Source of the DNA: a virus
DNA length: 64,000 nucleotides
Virus record (IMG/VR): IMGVR_UViG_3300050821_003529
Location: 45,129 to 109,128 of that record
Direction: 5' to 3' (one strand)
The position numbers and the translations under genes are program-made. Positions within the stretch are counted from its first letter, which is position 1. Every line of letters starts with the position of its first letter. The notes under the pieces were generated by a model, which did not search any database, had not been told where the DNA came from, and saw only the letters and a program-made list of their open reading frames with translations. Below, one piece after another: positions 8,658-18,566 of this stretch.

Positions 8658-10966
8658 TGGCAGAACAGAAATCAAATTTTATAAACGAAGCGGACATTCC
8701 TGAAAATTGGCAAGAAGTAGAAACTAAGCCCATTGTTCCGGGTGAAGTGCCTTCTCCGATTTCGTCAACTCCGATAGTTCTTCCACCGTATTATCGGGGA
8801 AGTATTCCAGCTAATTTGCAGCATGACGCTTATCTTGTCGGCACAGATCGTACGCCACGAGTTACAAGCATTCCAATCATGCCTACTGCACCGTCGGCTA
8901 ATCCACAAAATAACGCTGCTATTCAAAGCGTTATTACTGAGAATAAGTCGACAACAACGGTTATAACGTCCGGTACAGGAATGCGATTTCGTGGGTATTG
9001 GCTTGGATTCGTAACTTATAATCCTGGTGACGTGGTAATTTTTAATGTATCGACGTATGTTGCGAATTCGACAAGCATAGGCTTGCAGCCAGATTTAAAT
9101 GCCGTAGGAGAAATCGGAGAGTCTACTAACCAGCCTCTTACCCCGTCTGCTTGGACTTTAGTATCAGAAAATCTTGTATTTAACGGTACTTATCCAGCTC
9201 AGTTTAGTGCAGGGGGATTCGGTCCCATCGATGCGACTGGAGTTGTAGGGGCTTCCGGTAGTACAGTCTCACCTACGGTTACGGCCACTTCCAGCGGTAC
9301 CTTTCCGAATGAAGTAGCTCTTGTTTTTGTTAGTAACGATAATGCCGGATTCACGTTTACTCCTCCTGCCGGTTGGAACTTATTATACAACATTTCGGGT
9401 GGATCGCATTTGTATTGGAAAGCTATTCCTGGTGGTTCTTCAGTAACTTTTACGGCTACCTTAAGTTCTAGCGATGATTGGGAAGCTCTGATCGCATTTT
9501 TTGGTTTCGGGGGGTTTGCTCCGTTTTCTATAACGCAGATTCAAACTTCGCCGACTGTTTTGACGGTTACAGCTAACAATAGTCTTGTGGCGGGAAATTA
9601 TGTAACGTTTTTCAATCTAGCTAACGCTACATTTTTGAATGGTCAGTCGGGATTCGTGGCATCAGCTTCTCCAACTCAGTTTACGATTAACAGCGTTTAC
9701 GGAAATCCTAATTATGGTCCTACAGCCGATACCGGTACGGCATCTTTGACCATGTTGCAAGCAACAGCATTGGTATCCGGTGGTGGTGGTCCGAATGCGG
9801 TTGGGTTTACTCAGGCTACTACTAAGGGAAGTACGTTTATCTATACGGACTTGTGGGAGGGTCACACCGGCCCTAGCGGAGCCGTATCGTCGGTAGGAGA
9901 TAACAACATTCCTTCCAATGTGTATAAATTAGCAAATACTGATGACGGTGCCTGTCTAGCTGCGGCGCAAAATAATGGAGCCTTGAGTACACCGACTATT
10001 CTTCCTCTTAGCAGCGGATTACAACTTTCCTCGGGTGCTATAGGTTTTGAATTACCAGGATCAGTTCAAAGTACTTCAAAATTTCTTCCTTACGATGTGG
10101 TTGAATTTCGTGGTTCAGTTTTTGTCTGTTTAGCGGAAACTACTGGTGATGCTTTTACATCTCCTTCGAGTTGGGCGCTGATAGGTCCTGCGACTGGCTT
10201 TGTTCAAGCTAAGATGGGAAGTTATTTGGCAGTTCGAGGCGATGAAGGCACTCTTCTATCATTTAACTCGGCTTCTGCTGCTACGTTAACTCTTCCAAAT
10301 CCCGTTCCGGCTCACCCCCAAATCATAGGATTGTCAGATTCGGGTTGGTGGATTTTAGTTCAGAACATAGGTGCAGGGACGTTGACTATTTCTCCGAACG
10401 GATTATTGATTGACGGTTCGTTAAGTAGTCTTACTCTAGGTCAAAATCAGGGCATCCTTATTTTCACCGACGGAACAAATTATTTTACTTGGCACGGTGT
10501 AAATAGTATAGCAGTTCCGTCGTTTTTGACGGCTACAGGTCCTGATGCATCAGGAAAAGTTACCATTGGATCGGGCACTGTATCTCCTAGTTTTGCTATT
10601 ATCGGTCCGACAGCTTGTGCCGGTCCAGGTCCGATAACCGCTCGACAGATTCAAGGGTCAGACCTTTTGAATCTCTCGATTACGTCTGTAACACAATTTG
10701 GAAATACTACAACCGTGACAGGGAATTTGAGAGCTTGTGGAGCTATTCTTCCTACAGGATTGTATAGAATTTCTGTTTATGTGGTTGTTACAACCGGTGG
10801 TACCGGAAATTTAACCGCATCTATTTCTTGGAATGACGGAGTTGCTTCTCAATCGTTTACTCCGGCATCTATTTCGACAACGTCTATAGGGACGATTATT
10901 CAATTTGATTCTGTAATAGAATCAGATGGAATTCACGATGTTTCATACAGTTTTACTTTATCATAA
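8657..10966 (+). CDS. Tail fibre/host-recognition protein
   Basis: 769 aa, Gly/Ser/Thr-rich. The N-terminus is a linker rich in Pro. Two CBM5/12-like elements are visible: YNPGDVVIFNVSTYVAN (about residues 115-135) followed by a PSAW segment, and YDVVEFRGSVFVCLAE...PSSWALIG (about 475-515). A beta-module shared with the two preceding proteins (VTANNSLVAGNYVTFFN...GQSGFVASASPTQFTI) lies near 290-365. The C-terminal 130 residues form a jelly-roll-like domain (YRISVYVVVTTGGTGNLTASISW). Role inferred as fibre or receptor-binding protein, with TAATG coupling upstream. Confidence 0.75.
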   Translation: MAEQKSNFINEADIPENWQEVETKPIVPGEVPSPISSTPIVLPPYYRGSIPANLQHDAYLVGTDRTPRVTSIPIMPTAPSANPQNNAAIQSVITENKSTTTVITSGTGMRFRGYWLGFVTYNPGDVVIFNVSTYVANSTSIGLQPDLNAVGEIGESTNQPLTPSAWTLVSENLVFNGTYPAQFSAGGFGPIDATGVVGASGSTVSPTVTATSSGTFPNEVALVFVSNDNAGFTFTPPAGWNLLYNISGGSHLYWKAIPGGSSVTFTATLSSSDDWEALIAFFGFGGFAPFSITQIQTSPTVLTVTANNSLVAGNYVTFFNLANATFLNGQSGFVASASPTQFTINSVYGNPNYGPTADTGTASLTMLQATALVSGGGGPNAVGFTQATTKGSTFIYTDLWEGHTGPSGAVSSVGDNNIPSNVYKLANTDDGACLAAAQNNGALSTPTILPLSSGLQLSSGAIGFELPGSVQSTSKFLPYDVVEFRGSVFVCLAETTGDAFTSPSSWALIGPATGFVQAKMGSYLAVRGDEGTLLSFNSASAATLTLPNPVPAHPQIIGLSDSGWWILVQNIGAGTLTISPNGLLIDGSLSSLTLGQNQGILIFTDGTNYFTWHGVNSIAVPSFLTATGPDASGKVTIGSGTVSPSFAIIGPTACAGPGPITARQIQGSDLLNLSITSVTQFGNTTTVTGNLRACGAILPTGLYRISVYVVVTTGGTGNLTASISWNDGVASQSFTPASISTTSIGTIIQFDSVIESDGIHDVSYSFTLS

Positions 10967-10978
10967 GTTGGAGAATAT

Positions 10979-11443
10979 ATGGCGACAATTAAAGAAAATT
11001 TTGGCTCATCTACGGCGATAACTATCACATTAGCGAGTTTAGGATCAGGGTCGTGGAGACAATCTGCGTTTGTGGATAACAGCACTAATTTATTTCTAGA
11101 TGCTTTAATTCAGGTTATCGTCACAACTGGAGGGACTGCAGCCGGTACGGTCGATTTGTGGGCGTATGCATCAAATGATGGTGGAACTTCGTATTCTGAT
11201 GGAGCATCAGGCTCAGATGCAGCTTTTACCCCAACTGCAAATCCAAATTTGGTTTTTATAGGTTCGATTCAAACACCGTCAACTACGACGCAGTATACGT
11301 CTAGAATGTTTTCATTGGCTCAGGCTTTTGGCGGCTCTGTTCCCCAACGTTGGGGTCTTGCAGTTAAAAATACTAACGGTGGATCACTAGGCGCAGCCGC
11401 AAGTACATCTCAGTATATGGGCTTAACACAGACGGTGGCTTAA
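10979..11443 (+). CDS. Small tail/fibre-associated beta protein
   Basis: 154 aa, with GGAG 8 nt before the ATG. It is a single compact beta-rich domain (WRQSAFVDNSTNLFLDALIQVIVTTGGTAAGTVDLWAYASNDGGTSY) of a type often found beside phage fibres. It has no signal peptide or membrane segment. It couples to the next gene through TAATG. Probably a fibre tip or accessory adhesin; function not shown by the sequence. Confidence 0.7.
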   Translation: MATIKENFGSSTAITITLASLGSGSWRQSAFVDNSTNLFLDALIQVIVTTGGTAAGTVDLWAYASNDGGTSYSDGASGSDAAFTPTANPNLVFIGSIQTPSTTTQYTSRMFSLAQAFGGSVPQRWGLAVKNTNGGSLGAAASTSQYMGLTQTVA

Positions 11444-12177
11444 TGGCTCGATCTTTTAATGGTACTAGTCAAGCAATTCAATCTCAATCTACGGTAAATT
11501 TGTCTAACACAGCGACAATTACTTTATCGTTTTGGTTGTGGTGGAACGCATTCGCTAATGACGATGAGTTGGCATTGGAAACGAGCGCAAACTATAATAG
11601 TAATAATGGGGCAATCTTGATCGATCCCAATTCGTCCACTAGTTCAGCCTTCGATGTAAATGTTCACACTAGCAACTATAATTCTTGTAATTTTCCTCGT
11701 CCTAGTGCCGCCACGTGGCATCATTATGGAATAATTGCTAGCACGACAGCTCAGGCTCAAGTTTGGGTAGACGGTAAGTCACAGACAGTTTCTGGAGGGG
11801 CATCGCCAGGGGGGAATTTCGGAAATTTTACGTTAAATCTTATGAGTCGAAATAACACTACACTTTGGGGCGCTGGCCGCATGTCCGATTTCGCTATTTT
11901 TAATCGGGCTTTATCGGTGAGTGAAATTTTGTCATTGGCATCACAGCAAATTACTCCCATATCTTTAGATAATGGTGCTCTGGCTGTTAATTATAAGTTT
12001 AATGAACAAACACCGTTGCAAGACTTGTCACAAAATCAGAATTTTGGAACAGCGACTGGAAATCCAGTTGTTGTAGACGGTCCACCAAATTCCCAGAGAA
12101 GACGACGAAAATTTTGGGGATCGTCTGTGGCTGGTCGTGCGTACACATTTTACATTGCTGCTGAAAAGATTATCTAA
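11443..12177 (+). CDS. LamG/concanavalin-A-like adhesin domain protein
   Basis: 244 aa. ARSFNGTSQAI...TITLSFWLWW at the start, then ATWHHYGIIAS, AQVWVDGKSQTV and GRMSDFAIFNRALSVSEI are the hallmarks of a LamG/ConA-like lectin domain (about residues 1-165). A basic linker (QRRRRKF near 218) precedes a hydrophobic C-terminus. In phages such proteins are virion-borne glycan binders. TAATG junctions on both sides place it in the fibre operon. Confidence 0.85.
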   Translation: MARSFNGTSQAIQSQSTVNLSNTATITLSFWLWWNAFANDDELALETSANYNSNNGAILIDPNSSTSSAFDVNVHTSNYNSCNFPRPSAATWHHYGIIASTTAQAQVWVDGKSQTVSGGASPGGNFGNFTLNLMSRNNTTLWGAGRMSDFAIFNRALSVSEILSLASQQITPISLDNGALAVNYKFNEQTPLQDLSQNQNFGTATGNPVVVDGPPNSQRRRRKFWGSSVAGRAYTFYIAAEKII

Positions 12178-12611
12178 TGATTAAATTTATTCCGTCAGTT
12201 AAAGAAGACATAGATCAAATACGAGAGTGGACAGAGGCCGATCCTTGGCATCAAAATCAGAAACAACCCGATTGGTGGTTAACGGGAAGCGACGCTTATG
12301 TTTGCGCCTGTGTGCAAGACGAAATGGGTCCGGTTGTTTATTTGAAAGTTGAGGAAGAGACAAAACAGTTTAGACTTCACTGTCAATTCGGTCCGAGAAA
12401 AGAAGTTAGTCGTTTACGTCTCATATTAGCGATGAACGAAGGTTTACCTCCCCTATTGATGCATTTAATGAGTAAGGGAAAAAGTATTATTTTTAATTCA
12501 TCTAATTCGAGTTTAATTAGATTTATGGTTTCGAGAGGATTTCGTCCTGTAGAGGAATCTGTTGGAGAGTACAAACTATGTGTGGCCCTAGCGGACAAGA
12601 AGAACAATTAG
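12177..12611 (+). CDS. GNAT-like acetyltransferase domain protein
   Basis: 144 aa. The N-terminus IKFIPSVKEDIDQIREWTEADPWH, the WWLTG segment and the end NSSNSSLIRFMVSRGFRPVEES follow the outline of phage GNAT-fold proteins found next to internal virion protein genes. The usual acetyl-CoA loop (Q/RxxGxG/A) is not evident, so it may have lost catalysis. It overlaps the next gene by 34 bp. Confidence 0.6.
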   Translation: MIKFIPSVKEDIDQIREWTEADPWHQNQKQPDWWLTGSDAYVCACVQDEMGPVVYLKVEEETKQFRLHCQFGPRKEVSRLRLILAMNEGLPPLLMHLMSKGKSIIFNSSNSSLIRFMVSRGFRPVEESVGEYKLCVALADKKNN

Positions 12612-13342
12612 CCAATCAGGAAGCATCTTTATCAACTGCGCTCGACAACGCCTATAAAGATAGATTCGCTACACAGACTAATATACTTAGCCAAGTGCAA
12701 GGTGCATTAGGTCAGTTGCAATCAGGTAATTTTCCTCCTGGTTACTCTCCTGCCGTTATGTCTCAATTGCAAGCTAGTGTATTGAATAATGTGGCTGGCG
12801 CTACGAGATCGGCTCGACAAGCTGCCGGGAACGCTATTGCAGGTGAAGGTGGTGGAGCAGGTAGCGCTTTGGTTAGCGGTCCTCAACAAGAAATTCAGGG
12901 TGAGATCGCCGCAGCTGGAGCCACTAAACAAGCTGATCTTTTGAATCAGTTGAATATTAATAGTTTTGATTTAGGTCGTCAGAATTTATTGCAATCAATA
13001 AGTGGCTTACAAACACTAGCTGGAGCAGAAAACCCAGAAGCATTCGCTAGCGGTGCATCTCAAGCTAATCAGGCGGCATTCGGTCAAGCTAAGACAATTA
13101 ATCAGCAGAAGAATCAGAAATGGGCTGATATAACTGGTGCCGTTACAGGGTTAGCTAAAGCTGGTTTGGGTGTTTTAGGTGGTGGTTTGTTAGGTGGCGG
13201 TGGCTCAAGTGATGGCGGTATAGGCTCTTTTGCCAATCCAGGTGTGTTCTCTAGCACTACTCCGTCAGCTACCGGACCGCTAGAAGGACAATTTGGTACA
13301 GATTGGTTAAACATGGGCGCTGCTCCAGGTGCGTCAGAATAA
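12578..13342 (+). CDS. Internal virion protein, gp14-like position
   Basis: 254 aa beginning MCGPSG, a start common to small podovirus internal proteins. It is Ala/Gln-rich and helical through about residue 180. A hydrophobic glycine-rich segment (GAVTGLAKAGLGVLGGGLLGGGG, near 185-210) could insert into a membrane. Its size and its position before two much larger Ala/Gln-rich genes match T7 gp14-type ejection proteins. It overlaps the GNAT-like gene. Confidence 0.7.
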   Translation: MCGPSGQEEQLANQEASLSTALDNAYKDRFATQTNILSQVQGALGQLQSGNFPPGYSPAVMSQLQASVLNNVAGATRSARQAAGNAIAGEGGGAGSALVSGPQQEIQGEIAAAGATKQADLLNQLNINSFDLGRQNLLQSISGLQTLAGAENPEAFASGASQANQAAFGQAKTINQQKNQKWADITGAVTGLAKAGLGVLGGGLLGGGGSSDGGIGSFANPGVFSSTTPSATGPLEGQFGTDWLNMGAAPGASE

Positions 13343-13353
13343 CTTAAAGAGGA

Positions 13354-15396
13354 ATGAACATGGCAGATGGAAACGTAGTTACTCCCGAACAAGCGGGATT
13401 GGATACATTAGCTAATCAACCGGATATGCAGGCTACGCAGCCGGAACAGATTCCACCCTACAAACCTGCACCAGCGACTCCTATTCCACAGGAACCTGCA
13501 GTAAAACCAGGAAGTTTCGGTGCTAAACTGGCTAACGCTTTGAAGGGATTTACAGCTGCTATGGGCGACGCCGGTGCTGTAGGGCAAGTACCAGAAGGTG
13601 CAGGAGCCTTGTATGGTGCTCAGAAGACTATGCAAGCGGCACAGGCACGACAGAAGCAAGAACAAGAGCATAAGGAAGTGTTGGAACAGCAAGCCCGAGA
13701 GAATACACGTGAAGATTGGCGTGCTATGGCTAATGTGGCGACAGCTAATGCTCAGATGCGTCACGAGCAGGCTCTGACTTGGCAGCTTGGCGAAGAACAG
13801 ATGGATAAGTCTATTGCCAGCGGAAGTCAAATGGCTGATCAGTGGTCATCATTACCGAAGGCTCAGTCTCAGGTTGACGCTGAGAATGTTACTGCGTCTG
13901 AATTGACGAATTTGATAAAGACAAGAGACGCTGCTAGAAATGACAAACCCGGAACTTATGCCTCGACACATACAGCGTTTCCTACCGGAAAGAAATATGT
14001 GGGTGAAGATAAGCAAGGGAAACCACAGTATGCTTTGACTTACACTGTTATGTCGGTTCCTGCGGAATATCAGTTGACAAAGGAAGATCAGCCTTGGATT
14101 GATGTTGTCAATAAGATTCCTGGTGGTAATCAATATAACATTAAATACGATGGAAGTGAAAATAAGAGTGATAGAATGCCTGGATACGTGGCCAACAGTT
14201 TGTTTAAGCAGTCTCAGACTATTCAGGCTCAGACTGCGGCTACTAAAAAAGCTGCCTCTGATTTGCAACTGACAAATGAGTATAACACTTTTGCTCCGTC
14301 GGGCGAGTGGACTAAATATCTTGGCGCTGCAAAAGGCGATATCGCTCAAGCTGAAAAGCATATGTTGGCTGATTGGAAAAGTTCTCCCGATATGAAACAG
14401 AAATTTCCTAATTTGCATCAAGATATTGTCAGAATGTTTGCTACGAAAGAAGACCCAACAGGACAGAGTGGCTATACAACAGCATTAGAAAAGCAGCAGA
14501 AAGACGCCGAAGATCAGCGTCGAGAAGAGGAACGAGAAACTCATGATGCAGAAACAGAACGAATTCTTGAAGCTAATAATAAATTGAAAGATGCTACCAA
14601 GAATAAGTACGAGGGTAATCCGGAATTGTTAGAAAAGTATGAAACTACAGCCGATCCCGCCGAAAAAGTTATGGCAAAGCAAGCTTACAGAGCTTCGTTC
14701 CCTGCGAATGAAATGGCAACAATAGATTCTATTGGCGTAGGAAAAGGCGACGTAGGTCGACTTGCGTATTTGTTGTCACGAAATTCAAACTTGGCTGACG
14801 CTGTTAATTTCTTCTATCCTAACTTCGATAGTTCAAAGGTTGGTGGATATGCGGAAGCGGTTAAGAGCATGACTGCCGGTAAGGATAACATACGGCTGCG
14901 ATCAGCCGGTATTGCTTCTAAGCACTTGTTGCAGCTTTACCAAGGTACTACATTAGGTGCCTTAGTGCCAGGATTTGAACCTATACATGAAAAAGAATCT
15001 ATTTATAATCAATTAGCTCAAGAATTAGCTTCATTTAATGCTCAATCAAATTCTCCTGGTAAAACTGAAATCGAAGACGCTAAGAAAACATTGGGCGGCG
15101 AGTTTTCAGCGACGTGGAATGCTAAGGCAAATCTTAGAAAAGTAGCTAGTTTGATGGCAGACGGTATTAGTGAATATAAGACTCGATATAAGCAGGCGGC
15201 TCCGTCTCCAGCTTATGAAACGAAATATTCTGATTTAAGTCCAGAAGCTTATGCTTCACTTCAATTGGTTGCCGATGACGGTAAAGTTACAATCAAAGAC
15301 TCTCAAGGTAGACCGTACACATTCACAGAAGTGGCCCCTCTTGCTAAATACATGCAAGCTAAGATGGCGTTAGAGAAACAGCAAGGAGCACAGTAA
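13354..15396 (+). CDS. Internal virion (ejection) protein, gp15-like position
   Basis: 680 aa, preceded by AAAGAGG 7 nt before the ATG. A Pro/Gln-rich N-terminus (to about residue 50) is followed by long charged helical stretches (for example 100-140 and 380-420 with repeated E/R/K/Q). No enzymatic motif is seen. The order gp14-like, this protein, then a 1045-aa protein with a peptidase domain fits the gp14/15/16 ejection cassette. It ends in TAATG with the next gene. Confidence 0.7.
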   Translation: MNMADGNVVTPEQAGLDTLANQPDMQATQPEQIPPYKPAPATPIPQEPAVKPGSFGAKLANALKGFTAAMGDAGAVGQVPEGAGALYGAQKTMQAAQARQKQEQEHKEVLEQQARENTREDWRAMANVATANAQMRHEQALTWQLGEEQMDKSIASGSQMADQWSSLPKAQSQVDAENVTASELTNLIKTRDAARNDKPGTYASTHTAFPTGKKYVGEDKQGKPQYALTYTVMSVPAEYQLTKEDQPWIDVVNKIPGGNQYNIKYDGSENKSDRMPGYVANSLFKQSQTIQAQTAATKKAASDLQLTNEYNTFAPSGEWTKYLGAAKGDIAQAEKHMLADWKSSPDMKQKFPNLHQDIVRMFATKEDPTGQSGYTTALEKQQKDAEDQRREEERETHDAETERILEANNKLKDATKNKYEGNPELLEKYETTADPAEKVMAKQAYRASFPANEMATIDSIGVGKGDVGRLAYLLSRNSNLADAVNFFYPNFDSSKVGGYAEAVKSMTAGKDNIRLRSAGIASKHLLQLYQGTTLGALVPGFEPIHEKESIYNQLAQELASFNAQSNSPGKTEIEDAKKTLGGEFSATWNAKANLRKVASLMADGISEYKTRYKQAAPSPAYETKYSDLSPEAYASLQLVADDGKVTIKDSQGRPYTFTEVAPLAKYMQAKMALEKQQGAQ

Positions 15397-18300
15397 TGCC
15401 TCAAAATCTAGATGACATTTTAAGAGCAACGGGTAAACCAGCCGATTCTCCAGATTCGCCTGATACTCCGTCCCCTGCGCCTGCTCCAGCTTTGCAACCT
15501 ACAACATTGACGAATCCGGAACATATTGGAACTCTAGATAGTGTACTTCAGCAGACAGGTAAACCTGAGGCAGTTCCTGAAGATGTTCAGAAACAACAAG
15601 GGATGATAGAGCAGTTGAAACAGGAAGTAGCCGGTCCGGGGACTGTTTTGGGCGAAGCTCCGGCAGCTGGTGAGGGTATTCGCCGAATGCTTCAGGGAGA
15701 TATTGTCGGTGGAGCTAAGCAAGCGGCACAGGGTTATAAAAAGATGGCTACCGCTTCATTGACAAAAGGTTCAGAACAAATCGACGGACAGAAGCATCCT
15801 ATTTTGAAAGCCGGATTAGAATTCGCTGAAGGAATGACTTCTCCAATTAATCTTGGTTTGATTGCTGCATCTGGCGGTTTGGGAATGATAGATTCTGCGG
15901 CAAAGATTTATGCAGTGCATCAATTGGCGAATCTTGGTTTGACTTCACAACAGATTGTCGATATGTACAATCGATTCCCTGAAGTTAAGAAAGCGTGGGA
16001 TAAGGGCGATTCCTCAAAAGTTCTGTATGAAGGAACTCATCTTTTGTTGAGTGGTGCGTTGACTGTGGCCGGTATGTACGATATGGCTGGTAAACCGCTG
16101 GAAGTCGCTTCTCCGACAGATCGTGCTGTAGCTGGAAAGGTTGCTGAAGTAGCTGGTAAAACAGCTACAGCAGTTAAAGAGGCTCCAGGTAAGGTTGCTG
16201 CAGCTGTTAAAGATAAGATATCTGTGCCAAGGGTAGAAGTAAAGTCAAATCCAATCAAGGATATCGCTGACGCTTTTCCGCCTTCTAAGACCAATCCTTA
16301 CGACGTTGAGAAGGCACCTCAGGTCGCTTATAACGCTCTTGCGGCTGAACACAAGCTAAACACCATACACGATCCGGCAGAGGCGGCTGAAGCCTTACAG
16401 AGCCAAATTACCAAAGCTGAAGATAAGGTTATGCAAGGTGCTATTAAGCAGGTTCCGGATGAGCCTATCTTAAAGAATAACAAACCCGTCAACGTTTGGG
16501 ACGAAGTTAAGAGTGAATTAGACTCTAGAAAGTACGCTGAAGCTGGATTCGTAGATAAGGCGATGGATGAGTTGGAAAAATTCGGTTTGACTAAAGGTAA
16601 GTCTGTGACGGTTAGCGATGCGGACAGAATTCGTCGACAATTGAATGATCAAACAACAGCTATAGAAAAGAAACCAGATTATCAACAAGTTCGAATCGAA
16701 AACGTTGATCCTAAATACGCTGCTTTACAAGTAGCTAAGGATGTTCTTCGTGACGGAGTTTACGATACAATTGATGCTCACGGTTTAGATAAAGGTGTCA
16801 CGGCTCGTGATTTTCGTCGAGATATTATCGGAAATCTTATTTCATTTAAGAACGCTGTGTTGGATAAGGTTTATGGTGCTGATCAGCAAGTTAAGGGAAC
16901 AGCGCCGGAAGCACCTGAAGAACCTTTGACACGTAGAGTCGCACGAGGCGTGGCTCCGGTAGCTGGTGCTTTAGTGGGTTCTAAATCAGGCGCTTTGGGT
17001 GCTGCGGCTGGAGCTTATCTAGGAAGAGAAGCTGGAGAAAAGCTTCTTCCACCGCCAGAAGTTCCTGAGGATTTGACTCGGTCTGAATTGCTGGATCGTG
17101 CTTTAAATCACCCTGAGGCTGATAAGTTTGTCACAGAGACTCCAGAAGAACAACAGATCAGAGGAAGAATTCAGAAGCCAGAAACTCCTGAGGCGAAAGG
17201 TCAGGAAGAAATTCCATATGGTCCTATACCGTTGTTTGGACGGCTTCAGGGTAAACCTACTCCGCTAGAAATGTATCCAGAGGATTTGAATAAAATTAGT
17301 AATTATATAAACAGTTTACGAGAAGCTCTCGAAAATCCTACAGCCACATCCGTAGAGAAAGATGCAGCACAACATCAGTTAGAACAAATATTTGGTGGTA
17401 GAATTCCAGAGGGCTTTAAACGCCCAAAAGAGCAGGGCGCAGCTGAGCCTGCGCCGAAACTAGTTAAGGCATACGGTGAATTTGAAGCACCGTCTGAAAT
17501 TAAAAGTCAAACAGGATTAGACACAAAAGCTATCTTGAATCACGAATTAGCTCATGCGGTATTAGCATATATGGCGGGTTTTGAAGTTCACGATATTATT
17601 AGCGGTGAACATGTGGCTGCTTCTCCGCAGACAATAGCTGCTTTACGTGTTAGTTTACCAGAGGACTTAGTTAAAAGATCAGATGGTACATTAGAGCCTA
17701 AAGGATTAAAAGAACGTCTTCCTGATGTTTTGTCTATGTATTTAGCTGGTGCTGCTGCGAATGAATTATACGATGGTGTTAAGATAGAAGATAATAAAGC
17801 TTTAGGAGCTGATCTTAGAGAAGTTAAAGATGCGCTGGATTTACTTGGTTTGTCAGAAGAAGAAAAAGATAAGTTTATTGAGTGGGGAATAACAAGAGCA
17901 AAGGCTACTCTATCGGACCCAGAAGTAGAAAATTTGATCAACGAATTTTCGGATACACGAGAGCGTGGTCTTCCTGAATCACATCACTATAGTGTAATTA
18001 GATTGATGGAATTTAAAGATAGATTAGATAGTTTGAGAGGAAAAAATGCAAACAACCCTGAAGGAACTCATGGAGTCGGTACGGAACACAATCCGGCAGG
18101 CGAATCCAACCGAGAAACGAGTGTTGCGTCAAGCGATACAGGAGAAGCTGCGGGAACTGCCGCCGACGAAATAAGAGAAACCGATGACGATGCTTTTAAA
18201 AGAGACTTATTTGAATCTCTAAGATTGCCTTATAAACCACCTCCAACCGGTACAGGGCCGGGTGGTACATTGCTTAAAACAGAGAATTCGTTACCGCCAG

Positions 18301-18533
18301 AGCGGACAACAGGAGAGTACGATGCGCCGATCAAGGAAGCTGGTGCTATACCCGGTGGAATTTGGAAAGGTGATAAAGAATTGAATATTCCAGATATGGC
18401 TTTATTTCACGATCCTACTTCGGGATCGACATTAGCGTTGCCGGTAGACAAGGTTACGAAAGAAGCCGTCACTGAGCAATTAGAAAAGAGTCGAGAGCAA
18501 TATAGACAGGCTGCTCAAAGAAAGGCTTCTTAA
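15396..18533 (+). CDS. Large internal virion protein with FtsH-like (M41) zinc-peptidase domain
   Basis: 1045 aa. It has a Pro-rich N-terminus, Ala-rich helical regions and a glycine/alanine membrane-like segment near 525-545 (GVAPVAGALVGSKSGALGAA). Residues about 700-870 resemble an M41 peptidase: HELAH at 716-720 (HExxH), a following G-F-E-V-H-D-I-I-S-G stretch, LAGAAANELYDG near 785, and GADLREV with Asp 806 where FtsH has its third zinc ligand. T7 gp16 carries a lytic transglycosylase instead, so this ejection protein appears to bear a protease. It is the last rightward gene, ending 5 bp before a palindrome and the convergent leftward block. Confidence 0.75.
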   Translation: MPQNLDDILRATGKPADSPDSPDTPSPAPAPALQPTTLTNPEHIGTLDSVLQQTGKPEAVPEDVQKQQGMIEQLKQEVAGPGTVLGEAPAAGEGIRRMLQGDIVGGAKQAAQGYKKMATASLTKGSEQIDGQKHPILKAGLEFAEGMTSPINLGLIAASGGLGMIDSAAKIYAVHQLANLGLTSQQIVDMYNRFPEVKKAWDKGDSSKVLYEGTHLLLSGALTVAGMYDMAGKPLEVASPTDRAVAGKVAEVAGKTATAVKEAPGKVAAAVKDKISVPRVEVKSNPIKDIADAFPPSKTNPYDVEKAPQVAYNALAAEHKLNTIHDPAEAAEALQSQITKAEDKVMQGAIKQVPDEPILKNNKPVNVWDEVKSELDSRKYAEAGFVDKAMDELEKFGLTKGKSVTVSDADRIRRQLNDQTTAIEKKPDYQQVRIENVDPKYAALQVAKDVLRDGVYDTIDAHGLDKGVTARDFRRDIIGNLISFKNAVLDKVYGADQQVKGTAPEAPEEPLTRRVARGVAPVAGALVGSKSGALGAAAGAYLGREAGEKLLPPPEVPEDLTRSELLDRALNHPEADKFVTETPEEQQIRGRIQKPETPEAKGQEEIPYGPIPLFGRLQGKPTPLEMYPEDLNKISNYINSLREALENPTATSVEKDAAQHQLEQIFGGRIPEGFKRPKEQGAAEPAPKLVKAYGEFEAPSEIKSQTGLDTKAILNHELAHAVLAYMAGFEVHDIISGEHVAASPQTIAALRVSLPEDLVKRSDGTLEPKGLKERLPDVLSMYLAGAAANELYDGVKIEDNKALGADLREVKDALDLLGLSEEEKDKFIEWGITRAKATLSDPEVENLINEFSDTRERGLPESHHYSVIRLMEFKDRLDSLRGKNANNPEGTHGVGTEHNPAGESNRETSVASSDTGEAAGTAADEIRETDDDAFKRDLFESLRLPYKPPPTGTGPGGTLLKTENSLPPERTTGEYDAPIKEAGAIPGGIWKGDKELNIPDMALFHDPTSGSTLALPVDKVTKEAVTEQLEKSREQYRQAAQRKAS

Positions 18534-18538
18534 AACTA

Positions 18539-18560
18539 CAATCAACTAGCGTGTTGATTG
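18539..18560. repeat. Palindromic element, copy 1
   Basis: CAATCAAC and GTTGATTG separated by 6 nt. It sits at the convergence of the rightward virion block and the leftward block, 6 bp past the stop of the 18567-18773 gene. Two close relatives lie at 18928 and 19338. It could be a bidirectional terminator or processing hairpin, or an operator; the T-tract is weak. Confidence 0.7.
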
Positions 18561-18566
18561 CACTTT

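Noticed and set aside
8657-12177. Possible diversity-generating retroelement acting on fibre genes
   Set aside because: No reverse transcriptase, accessory gene or template/variable repeat pair was visible in the window.
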